Below are positions 7,316 through 14,296 of a stretch of DNA of 27,508 bases, in pieces. The stretch spans positions 1 through 27,508 of the forward strand of contig JAEXNA010000014.1 of assembly GCA_023447635.1 (NCBI GenBank). Direction: 5' to 3'. Under the pieces are notes generated by a model. That model was not told the origin of the DNA. It saw only the letters and a program-made list of their open reading frames with translations, and made no database searches. The translations under genes were made by a program, and so were the position numbers. This DNA is from Vulcanimicrobiota bacterium (lineage in GTDB: Bacteria > Vulcanimicrobiota > Xenobia > Xenobiales > JADMJV01). How positions within the stretch are numbered: the first letter of the stretch is position 1; each line of letters starts with the position of its first letter.

Positions 7316-7591
7316 TTACTTATATACTACGTCATCGATGTCAGAGACAGGAGCTGGGATGACATGCACCCCTACCAGCTGGCCTACCCGACGAGCCGCC
7401 TGAGCGCCCGCGTCGACGGCAGCCTGCACCGCGCCGATGTCGCCACGCAGATGGACGGATACTATCCCTCCATCGATCTTCTCGTACTTGGTCAACTGCA
7501 CGTTGGCGGTTTTGACGGCGGCGTCCGCCGCTTCGATGGAGCTGATCAGTCCGATGGTCTCGATCATTCCCAGAGCTTGCCCGGTGGTCAT
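7316..7591 (-). CDS. Bacterial microcompartment shell protein, BMC-H (PduA/EutM/CcmK-like)
   Basis: The 91-residue protein is one BMC domain (Pfam BMC type): ALGMIETIGL at the start, the helix EAADAAVKTANV, the pore region KIDGGIVSVHLRGDIGAV (38-55), then DAGAQAARRVGQLVGVHVIP (60-79). Such proteins form hexamers that tile into the shells of carboxysomes and metabolosomes. Lys 27, equivalent to the edge Lys of PduA and EutM, is kept, but the usual IPRP edge motif is IPAP (Ala 80), and the pore GSG/GGG is D-G-G with Asp 40. The ATG has AAAGGAGA upstream. No BMC-P, BMC-T or enzyme gene is present. The only partner is the coiled-coil HTH gene 117 bp upstream on the same strand. The fold is certain; its use in a metabolic compartment is not. 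Confidence 0.95.
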   Translation of the reverse strand: MTTGQALGMIETIGLISSIEAADAAVKTANVQLTKYEKIDGGIVSVHLRGDIGAVQAAVDAGAQAARRVGQLVGVHVIPAPVSDIDDVVYK

Positions 7592-7708
7592 AACTTACTG
7601 TCTCCTTTGTGCTGTAGCGAGCGGTCACTCGCGTCCGGAAGAACACGAGGTGGCCCAAAAAACTTCGAGGAATGTTAGCGCCAGGCGGTCCCGACTCCTG
7701 TCGAGGAG

Positions 7709-9439
7709 CTACCCTTTGGCTTTGCGGAGGTCGCTGACTTCGGTTTCCAGCGAGGCGATGCGCTCTTCGCGCAGCGACAGCTTCCACTGCAGACCGCTGA
7801 CCTGGCGGTCGAGGTTGTCGATCTTGTCGCGATACTCTTGCTCGTACTCGGTCGAGAGGTCGCGCAGGCGGTTCTCTCGCTCGATCAGCAGTTCGGTCAG
7901 GCGGGTCGATTCTTTGAGCGCCTTTTTCAAGGCGCGCTCGTTCTCTTGCAGGCGGCCGGCGATCTTCTGAACCTGGGCCTCCCGGCTTTGCAGGCTCTTG
8001 CGTACGGCTCGCAGTTCGGTCTCGACCAGTTCCAGGTTGGCATCGCTCGCGCGGCTGCCCTGGCTCAGGCGTTGCTGCAGCTCGTCCACTTTCTGCTTCC
8101 AACTGTCCACGTCGGCTTCGGAGAGGCGGGTCTTGAGGGCCGAGTTCTCCTGTTTCAGGCGAGTGGTGGTGACCCGAGCCGCAGCCAGCTGCTCGACATA
8201 CTCGTTGTGCCCCGGAGCGTTGTTCTCGCGGGCTTCCAAGAGGGACTGGTGCTTGACCCGAAGGTTCTCGAATTCGGACTGCAGTCGGGCGTAGCTCGCC
8301 TCGGTCGCGGCGTCGGCCTTGGGCGCTTGAGCCAGCCGGGTCTGGGCCTGGTCGTGCAGGCTTCGCAGGCGGGCGAAGCGGGCCAGGTTCAGCTCTTGTA
8401 GGGCCAGCAGTTCCTCGACCAGGGGCGACTCGTCGACCGGCGAGAGGACCACGGCCGGGCGAACGGGCTCGGCGGCCGGAGCCTGACGAAGCTTGTCGAG
8501 CTCGTCGCGCAGGTCGCCGATCAGACGCTCATGGTCGCAAACGGTTCGGCGGTGGCTTTCTCGTTGGCTCTCTTCTTGAGATATCAGCCCTTGCAGGCGG
8601 TCTTCCGCCTGATGAAGGGCCAACCGAGACTCTTCGAGCTGTTCCCGCAGTCGCTCGGTCTGAGAGGAATCGACGTTCGCTTCAGAGGGCGCCTGGGCCA
8701 GCTCCTGGCGAAGTCGCTCACGCTCGTCTTCGGCCTGGCGTAGCGCGTGTTCTAACGATTCGCTCCGCTGGGCGACTTCGCGGTACTGAGCGAGCTCGCG
8801 ACGGGCCGACTCGAGTTCGCGCTCGACGGCCGGATCGGCTTTCGGGGCCGCTCGTTCCGCCGAGGCGAGCTGACGACGCAGGTCGTTCAGTTCCGATTCC
8901 AAGCTGGAAGTTTTCGCTAGCTTGCCTTCGAGGAAGCGCACTTTTTCTTCGAGTTGGGCGGTAGCGTTCGGATCGGGAGAGTCGCTCTGGACTTTCTTCA
9001 GCTCTTCGCGCAGGCGCCGGTTCTCTTGAGCCAGGGTGGCATCGCCAGTCGCTCCGGAGACCGGGGCTTCGTCCTTCTTGCCACCAAACAAACGGGAAAG
9101 GAAGCCGCCTCCGCCACCGCCGCCCTTGCTGGGGCGTTTGTCGACGGACTTCTGCCCGTCCTTGAGCGCCTGGGCCTGAGCCTTGCGCAGCTCTTCCCCG
9201 TGGTCGAGCTGGAACTTCTTCAGGTCGTAGGGCTTGATGCCGGAATCGTTGCCGCGAAGCTTGTCCTTCTGCACCCATTCCAACACCTGGTTGGGAGAAA
9301 CGCGTAACGTCGTCGCGACGTCTTCGACGGCGAGAAAAGAAGACGGAGAGGGCTTCTCTCCTTTGGGCATGAGAGCAGGACCCCCGGGCGGACCGCCTGG
9401 AGGGCCGAAGCTCTTGCTAACTAAACCTCGCCGTGACAT
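7709..9439 (-). CDS. HTH-domain protein with Gly linker and very long coiled coil, adjacent to BMC-H
   Basis: This 576-residue protein was not recognised as a named family. A Pro/Gly-rich N terminus (11-22) leads to an excisionase/MerR-like helix-turn-helix module (about 34-76: FLAVEDVATTLRVSPNQVLEWVQK, then YDLKKF). Next come a basic stretch, seven Gly (106-112) and a short amphipathic FLSRLFGGKK segment (113-122). From about 135 to the C terminus it is almost wholly charged coiled coil with heptad periodicity, broken near 325-340 by a Pro-rich stretch. No transmembrane helix or signal peptide is visible. The gene precedes the lone BMC shell gene on the same strand. The amphipathic segment behind a flexible linker resembles BMC encapsulation peptides, so the protein may bind or scaffold the shell protein, perhaps at DNA; that is inference. 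ATG 9439 lacks a clear ribosome site, and Met 24 is an alternative start. Confidence 0.8.
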   Translation of the reverse strand: MSRRGLVSKSFGPPGGPPGGPALMPKGEKPSPSSFLAVEDVATTLRVSPNQVLEWVQKDKLRGNDSGIKPYDLKKFQLDHGEELRKAQAQALKDGQKSVDKRPSKGGGGGGGFLSRLFGGKKDEAPVSGATGDATLAQENRRLREELKKVQSDSPDPNATAQLEEKVRFLEGKLAKTSSLESELNDLRRQLASAERAAPKADPAVERELESARRELAQYREVAQRSESLEHALRQAEDERERLRQELAQAPSEANVDSSQTERLREQLEESRLALHQAEDRLQGLISQEESQRESHRRTVCDHERLIGDLRDELDKLRQAPAAEPVRPAVVLSPVDESPLVEELLALQELNLARFARLRSLHDQAQTRLAQAPKADAATEASYARLQSEFENLRVKHQSLLEARENNAPGHNEYVEQLAAARVTTTRLKQENSALKTRLSEADVDSWKQKVDELQQRLSQGSRASDANLELVETELRAVRKSLQSREAQVQKIAGRLQENERALKKALKESTRLTELLIERENRLRDLSTEYEQEYRDKIDNLDRQVSGLQWKLSLREERIASLETEVSDLRKAKG

Positions 9440-9568
9440 CGGATCATTGTTCCGTTTCTGGCTTTACTCAAACTCTTTCCCGCTAGCACATATATACGAG
9501 CTAGAGGAACGATTTACTTTCTTTTTCGGCAAATCCGTCTCGTTTGAGACATCCCGGGGGATATTTTT
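9440..9568 (-). other. AT-rich intergenic spacer before the coiled-coil gene
   Basis: This 129-bp gap is notably AT-rich for the window. It contains a small hairpin (GTCTC-GTTT-GAGAC, 9537-9550) and a TATATA block (9491-9496) that could be a -10 element for the minus-strand coiled-coil and BMC genes. No matching -35 is evident, and a T-rich run at 9563-9570 lies over the oxidoreductase stop. Confidence 0.4.
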
Positions 9569-11164
9569 TTACAAAGGAGTCAGGGCGGGCCATTTGGTCT
9601 CGACTCCCTGGCTGTGTAAGAACGCCTGGAACCGGCGAAGCTGCTCTTTGTTCTCCCGCACCGCAGCCGGCGTCAGGTTTTCCTCCAGGCAGTAGCTGGC
9701 CAGCAGGCCGGCAGATTCCCCGACGTTCCACTCCACCGGGTGCAGGCGGTAGCAGCCGTTGGTGATGTGGGTGGTCGAGATGTTCTTGGCGCCTGCCAAC
9801 AGATTCTCGACCTGGTCGCCGAACAGCGCGCCCAGCGGAATCTCGAACGGCAAGGAGCCGACATCGAGGTAGTTCTTGTGAGCCGTCGTGGGGTGCAGGT
9901 CGATGCGGTAGGCTCCGACTCCGACCGAGTCTTCGAAGCTTTCCGCCCGGTCGAACCCCAGAGCTTTGCGGGCCGTCTCGCCCACGTGGTTCTCGGTGAC
10001 CGCGCTGACGCCCACGATGCGCCGACATTCGCGGATGTAGGGAGCCATGGCCAGGCCGTCGACGCCGTCGGTCAGGTCGCCGCGAAGTCTCAGTCCGGCC
10101 CAGCCCTTGCCGCCGTCAGGGCGAGGCGCCTCGGTCTGCATCCAATAGAGCATGGATAGGGACTGCTGCCTGGCTTCGTAAAGGTAGTGCTGCTTTTCTT
10201 CTGGGGTCGCCCCGATCAGGTTCCCTTCGAGGTAGTCGATCTGGGGCCAGTTCACCAACACGATGTCGCTGGAGTAGAAGCCCTCCTGGAACTGGTCCTT
10301 GTCGGCGATGCGGCGGAAGGTCCACAGGTCCATGGGGCCGCGTTCCGGCTTGGGGTGAATCGGGTCGAAGGTACGCACCACCGGGTCGAGCGTAATCGGA
10401 TGGGTGGCCGACCAGCTGAGCATCTTCGAGCCCCAGGGAGGGGTGAGCGCCGGATCGTAGTCGCGCCACTTGGCCCACTGGGCAGGTGTCTCGATGACGT
10501 GTTCGCCGTGAGGGTCGTAGTCGACGATGAAGCACCAGCTGATCCCCTGGACATCGTTGGGGTCGGCGACCTCGGGGGCGCTCGGTTCGTCGAACTGGGA
10601 GCGCGCTTCGGCACCGGTGCGGAACGAGACGCCCGCCAGCGGGAGCAGGTCGCCGAGTTCGGTCGCGTCGATCACGAAGGGGGCCGTCACGACGCGCTGC
10701 CGCTGGCCGTCCAGGCTCTGCAGGGTGACGGAAGAGATGCGCCCGTTGCTGACCTTGGTCGCCACGGGAACCTCGCGATGAGCTACCGTCAGCCGTCCCG
10801 AACCCTGGTAGGGGAGCAGGTAGGAATGAAGCACGGCCAGGCTGACCCGCGGTTCGTGGCAGAGGGCCGAGACGAATCCGTTTCCGGGATTGAGATAAGG
10901 AAGTCGGGCTGCCTCTAGACGAAGTGGGTAGTGGTCGCGATAGTACTGGCGAACATCACGACGGAGGCGTCGATAGCTTTCGGTGCTACCGAAGCTTTCA
11001 ATCCAGGGGTGCTCGTCGGGGGGGACGGCCTGGGAGGTCATCTGGCCGCCCAGCCAGTCGAACTCCTCGCTCAAGAAAACACGGCGCCCCTGACGAAGGG
11101 CGGCCAACGCTGCGGCTACGCCGCCGAGGCCGCCACCAATAACTACGAGATCGTACTGCTGCAT
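9569..11164 (-). CDS. FAD-dependent oxidoreductase (FAD_oxidored-type)
   Basis: From ATG 11164 the protein has 531 residues and begins with a dinucleotide-binding strand-turn-helix, YDLVVIGGGLGGVAAA (4-19). Further flavoprotein marks are EFDWLGGQMTSQ after the second strand, the FVIDATELGDLLPLAG motif typical of FAD-dependent oxidoreductases of this Pfam family, and a C-terminal FAD contact region around NLLAGAKNISTTHITNGCYRLHP. The substrate is unknown. No signal peptide is visible, so it is probably cytoplasmic. The open frame runs upstream to 11410, but that extension has no homology-like features and would overlap the divergent MerR-type gene, so the start just before the Rossmann fold is preferred, although its ribosome site is weak. 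The divergent regulator is a candidate controller. Confidence 0.9.
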   Translation of the reverse strand: MQQYDLVVIGGGLGGVAAALAALRQGRRVFLSEEFDWLGGQMTSQAVPPDEHPWIESFGSTESYRRLRRDVRQYYRDHYPLRLEAARLPYLNPGNGFVSALCHEPRVSLAVLHSYLLPYQGSGRLTVAHREVPVATKVSNGRISSVTLQSLDGQRQRVVTAPFVIDATELGDLLPLAGVSFRTGAEARSQFDEPSAPEVADPNDVQGISWCFIVDYDPHGEHVIETPAQWAKWRDYDPALTPPWGSKMLSWSATHPITLDPVVRTFDPIHPKPERGPMDLWTFRRIADKDQFQEGFYSSDIVLVNWPQIDYLEGNLIGATPEEKQHYLYEARQQSLSMLYWMQTEAPRPDGGKGWAGLRLRGDLTDGVDGLAMAPYIRECRRIVGVSAVTENHVGETARKALGFDRAESFEDSVGVGAYRIDLHPTTAHKNYLDVGSLPFEIPLGALFGDQVENLLAGAKNISTTHITNGCYRLHPVEWNVGESAGLLASYCLEENLTPAAVRENKEQLRRFQAFLHSQGVETKWPALTPL

Positions 11165-11264
11165 AAGTTGTGGCGGTAGGTTCCCAACGTCGGGGTCAAC
11201 TCCTGTCTGTCCGAAAGCAGGGGCGGAACTCCTAAGGGATAAGTTGGTCGCTATGGAGACGATT

Positions 11265-11293
11265 TTCGGTATGCATACAAGGCATGATATACT
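11265..11293 (+). promoter_or_regulatory. Candidate promoter with palindromic operator for the MerR-type gene
   Basis: TATACT (11288-11293) is a good -10 element. The region 17-19 bp upstream (around TTCGGT, 11265-11270) is a poor -35, as is common at activator-dependent promoters. Directly upstream of the -10 lies a perfect 10-bp palindrome, GTATGCATAC (11269-11278), well placed for a dimeric regulator such as the downstream MerR-type protein. Confidence 0.45.
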
Positions 11294-11326
11294 CCACCTC
11301 GGGTGGAGGCTCCGGAGGTTGCTCGG

Positions 11327-12238
11327 TTGACGGGGCGTTACAAAATCAAAACAATTTCTGAGCTGTGTGGGTTCTCTCCGACGCTGCTCAGAGCTTGGGA
11401 GAGCCGGCACAATCTGTTGCAGCCGGTTCGACAGCCGTCAGGTCATCGTCTCTATACAGATGATGACCTGCGAGTGCTGCGGCGGGTCAGCCAGTTGCTG
11501 GCTCAAGGGCAGTCGATCGGAGAGATCGCGGCGGCCGGGCGCGAGGCGTTGCTGGCAGGGACCGGCGAGGGCGAAGAGCTGAAGGGGGCCGAATCCTCTC
11601 TGGGCCTGGCTCCTGTCGAGTTTCTCAAGCGCGAGGTCGTCGATGGGGCGGTGATGATCGATGAGGCTCGAATTCGACGAGCGCTCGACCGGCTCGAGAT
11701 CTTGCTGACTCGTCGAGAGATCGTGCACAGCGTCGTTTCTCCACTGGCTCGCGAGTTTACCTCGATGTGTGCTACCGGTAAGGCCAGCACGGCCAGCGAG
11801 CGGCTGCTCAATTCCTTATTCTGCGAGCGCCTTCGTCGGTGGACGGCTCATGGCGGCGGGGGAGAGTCGGAGGGGAAGAAAGTTCTGTGCGCTGGGTTCC
11901 CCGACGAAACTCAGGAGCTAAGCCTCTTGACCCTGGTCTACGAGCTTCGCGGGGCTGGTCATGACGTGGTCTTTCTGGGGCTCGGTGTTCCCTTTCTGGA
12001 CTTGGAGTACGCCATCGAGATGGTTCGGCCAGACCTGGTTTGCCTTGGCCTGAGCCGACCCATGACCTATGTGGTCCACCGGCGGCGCTTTTGGGAGATG
12101 CTGAGGCGTCACCCCGAACTCTCCTTCGTCCTGGAAGGGGGAGGGGTCGCCGACCTCGAGCAAGAGCTGTCCGAGCGAGGCGTGATAGCCTGGCCACCCC
12201 ATCGCTCCTTAGCTGATCTCTCCGAGGTGTTGTCTTGA
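11327..12238 (+). CDS. MerR-family regulator with degenerate cobalamin-binding domain (CarH/LitR-like)
   Basis: The 303-residue protein has a MerR-type DNA-binding domain (about 4-70: YKIKTISELCGFSPTLLRAWESR, then SGHRLYTDDDLRVL), a four-helix middle domain (about 105-175) and a C-terminal B12-binding-type Rossmann domain (about 183-300). CarH and LitR bind adenosylcobalamin through a His in ExHxxG and a middle-domain Trp with a Glu-His pair. Here the first motif reads E-T-Q-E-L-S (194-199), the pair reads Glu-Arg (158-159), and the expected Trp is absent, so normal cobalamin or light sensing is unlikely. TTG 11327 is preferred because GGAGG lies eight bases upstream; GTG 11303 would add eight residues without a ribosome site. 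It is divergent from the oxidoreductase and overlaps pdxH by four bases. Confidence 0.9.
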   Translation: MTGRYKIKTISELCGFSPTLLRAWESRHNLLQPVRQPSGHRLYTDDDLRVLRRVSQLLAQGQSIGEIAAAGREALLAGTGEGEELKGAESSLGLAPVEFLKREVVDGAVMIDEARIRRALDRLEILLTRREIVHSVVSPLAREFTSMCATGKASTASERLLNSLFCERLRRWTAHGGGGESEGKKVLCAGFPDETQELSLLTLVYELRGAGHDVVFLGLGVPFLDLEYAIEMVRPDLVCLGLSRPMTYVVHRRRFWEMLRRHPELSFVLEGGGVADLEQELSERGVIAWPPHRSLADLSEVLS

Positions 12239-12879
12239 GCCTTTCTTCTTTTCCTGAGCGTATCGAATACGGCCAGCAGGCGCTCGAGCGTCAAGACTTG
12301 CTCGACGACCCGCTGCAGCTGTTCGCTCGCTGGTTCGGTGAGGCGGTGGCCTCCGGGCTGCCTGAGGTCAACGGCGTGTGCCTCTGCACCAACGACCCTG
12401 AGGAGGGGCCGGACGGTCGCATCGTGCTGTTGAAGGGGTTCGAGACGGAGGGATTCTCCTTTTTTTCCAACTACGGGAGTAGCAAGGGTCGCCAGCTCGA
12501 GGCGGACCCTCGGGCCGCCCTGGTTTTTTGGTGGCAGCCGCTGCGCCGCCAGGTCCGCATCCGCGGAGCGGTCGAGCGGTTGCCGGCCGCCGATTCCGAC
12601 GACTACTTCGCCAGTCGCCCTCGGGCCAGCCAGTTGGGAGCCTGGGCCTCTCTGCAAAGCCAGCCGATCGAGGGGCGAGACCGTCTGGACCAGAATCTTC
12701 AGCAAGCCGAGTCCCGCTTTCCCGAAGGCCAGCCGGTGTCGCGTCCTCCTCACTGGGGCGGATACCTCCTGCGTCCCACCCGCTACGAGTTCTGGCAGGG
12801 GCGGGACAGTCGCCTGCACGACCGTTTCGTGTACACGCCGGGTGCCGAAGGCTGGCAGATTCAGCGTCTGATGCCCTGA
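12235..12879 (+). CDS. pdxH: Pyridoxamine/pyridoxine 5'-phosphate oxidase
   Basis: The 214-residue enzyme oxidises pyridoxamine or pyridoxine 5'-phosphate to pyridoxal 5'-phosphate using FMN and oxygen, the last step of vitamin B6 synthesis and salvage. It aligns along its length with E. coli PdxH: DLLDDPLQLFARWF (21-34), the FMN-binding RIVLLKG (62-68), SNYGSSKG (78-85), RQVRIRG (105-111), SRPRASQLGAWAS (127-139), and the C-terminal WGGYLLRPTRYEFWQG with RLHDR and a final RLMP (usually RLxP). The start is TTG inside TTGA, overlapping the regulator's stop and preceded by GAGG, so it is translationally coupled to the MerR-type gene. That the regulator controls B6 metabolism is possible but unproven. 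Confidence 0.97.
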   Translation: MSLSSFPERIEYGQQALERQDLLDDPLQLFARWFGEAVASGLPEVNGVCLCTNDPEEGPDGRIVLLKGFETEGFSFFSNYGSSKGRQLEADPRAALVFWWQPLRRQVRIRGAVERLPAADSDDYFASRPRASQLGAWASLQSQPIEGRDRLDQNLQQAESRFPEGQPVSRPPHWGGYLLRPTRYEFWQGRDSRLHDRFVYTPGAEGWQIQRLMP

Positions 12880-12904
12880 GTTCTCCTCGCTCCCCACAGG
12901 GTGA

Positions 12905-12933
12905 TTGTCGTTCTCCGAGCGTTGGGATAAAAT
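12905..12933 (+). promoter_or_regulatory. Sigma-70-type promoter giving a probable leaderless mRNA
   Basis: TTGTCG (12905-12910), 17 bp, then TAAAAT (12928-12933) match the -35 and -10 consensus at four and five of six positions. The ATG at 12940 lies just 6 bp past the -10, where transcription should start, and no Shine-Dalgarno sequence is present. The downstream mRNA is therefore probably leaderless. Confidence 0.6.
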
Positions 12934-12939
12934 GCAGCT

Positions 12940-14115
12940 ATGCGCCTGCCTCTAAAACGCTCCTTGCTCGTCGCTATGCTGCTGTGGACCGCACCGGTTC
13001 TGGCTAACCCGGTCCTGGTCGGCCCGCCTCCTATGGTCGATGGGCAACCGGTCGCGATGCCCACGGTTCAGAAATGGGGGCAGTATTGGTATCCGGCGTC
13101 TCTGGTCGGCCATAACCGCGGGATCGCTTTTGCTTTCGACCACGCGACCAACACCCTGTACGCCGACGGTTCGGTACTGGACCTGGACACCTTGGTGATC
13201 GATGGGGTCGTTTATATCCCGCTGCAGCCCGAGGTCACCAACACCGACCTGCGGCCAGGTATGACGATGCTCGAAGCCCGACGTAAGCAGTACGAGGAGA
13301 TGGAGTCGGGCATGCCGGAGAAGGTCGGCAACACGGAGATGCTCTTCATGGAAAACTCGGTCGACATGCCCGAGCATCCCTGGGCTGAAGGAGGCCGGCA
13401 TACCCCGACCGGGCCGGTGATCAATCTCGAAGCCACGGGAACCGCCCACGTTCCGGCTCATATCGCCAGCCAGTCGCCTCACGTCGTCCCGAGCGGCAAT
13501 CTGCCCAATCGTATCCCGCGCATCGCGCCGACCGTGCCAGAAGAGCCGACGCCGCAGGCCCCGACTTATGAGCAAGGGATCCCCCTTCGGATTTCGACCC
13601 AGGGCGGCCCGCAAGCAGCCAATGCGGGAGCGGCCGTCACTCCGGTTCCTTCAACGAATTTGCCCGCTCCCAATCTGCCCGCCCCGGTCCTGACGACCTT
13701 GTCGTCTCCCACGGGCCTGCAGCCGATCCCCAAGACCGTCGCTGCGGCGGTCACCGCGCCTTCGGTCTCGAGCGGTGGCGCTCTTGCCGCCAGTCGGGCC
13801 AAAAATCAGGCGTTCGAGGTCTCCGTTCTGAGCGGCGGTCTGCAAAACTCGTCTTCGGACCGCCTTCTTTCGCTGAAGATCAATCAGAAAAATCTTAGCC
13901 CGGTGGCTCAAGCCAACCTGGGCACCTTCGCCCTGCGCTGCCAGGACGGCAGCCGTCTGGAGCCGGTGAAGAGCCGCACCGTGATGCCGGACGGAACCCT
14001 GGCGCCAGGCGGGGTCCGTGAGGGCGAACTGCTGTTCCGGCTAAGCCCGAACAGCGAGCCGAAAGCGCTCGAACTCGAGGGGACCCTGCCCCTCTCCGTG
14101 CCTCTAGCACGCTAA
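12940..14115 (+). CDS. Secreted protein of unknown function with stalk-like N domain
   Basis: The 391-residue protein has a standard signal peptide (MRLPLKRSLLVAMLLWTAPVLA, cleavage after about residue 22 and without a lipobox Cys), so it is exported. Residues about 30-100 (VDGQPVAMPTVQKWGQYWYP, then a short AFDHATNTLYADG repeat and VVYIPLQPEV) resemble the copper-amine-oxidase-N or stalk-type beta repeats of envelope proteins. Residues about 150-285 are Pro/Ala/Thr-rich and low in complexity, probably a linker. The C-terminal part (about 290-391) looks like a small beta-sandwich ('FEVSVLSGG', 'LLSLKINQKN', 'LELEGTLPLSV'). No enzyme motif was seen. It probably has its own promoter. I do not recognise the family. 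Confidence 0.85.
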   Translation: MRLPLKRSLLVAMLLWTAPVLANPVLVGPPPMVDGQPVAMPTVQKWGQYWYPASLVGHNRGIAFAFDHATNTLYADGSVLDLDTLVIDGVVYIPLQPEVTNTDLRPGMTMLEARRKQYEEMESGMPEKVGNTEMLFMENSVDMPEHPWAEGGRHTPTGPVINLEATGTAHVPAHIASQSPHVVPSGNLPNRIPRIAPTVPEEPTPQAPTYEQGIPLRISTQGGPQAANAGAAVTPVPSTNLPAPNLPAPVLTTLSSPTGLQPIPKTVAAAVTAPSVSSGGALAASRAKNQAFEVSVLSGGLQNSSSDRLLSLKINQKNLSPVAQANLGTFALRCQDGSRLEPVKSRTVMPDGTLAPGGVREGELLFRLSPNSEPKALELEGTLPLSVPLAR

Positions 14116-14296
14116 AACCTCCTTCGAGCGCGGAAAAGACCTGAAAAATCAGGGGTTCGCGGTTTCTTTCGAGGAGAGGATTCTCGATCGGTTCTGCGAA
14201 GCTTGCGCCCATATTTGCCCATACGGGGGTTCCCTGTAAGGGAGGCGGGGCGTGCCTGGTCAACTTATTTGGCGCGGTCCGATTCACGGAGGTATG
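14116..14296 (+). other. Intergenic region before the beta-propeller lipoprotein gene
   Basis: This 181-bp gap holds a small hairpin (CCTGA-AAAA-TCAGG, 14140-14153) followed by a diffuse T-rich stretch, which may be a weak terminator for the upstream gene. A strong ribosome site (CGGAGGT, 14287-14293) sits at its right end. No confident promoter or riboswitch was seen. Confidence 0.4.

Noticed and set aside
10187..10918. 243-residue plus-strand frame inside the oxidoreductase gene
   Set aside because: The minus strand encodes a clear flavoprotein; this is a high-GC shadow frame.
11165..11410. 82-residue N-terminal extension of the oxidoreductase
   Set aside because: It precedes the Rossmann motif by far too much, shows no signal peptide or domain, and overlaps the divergent regulator gene.
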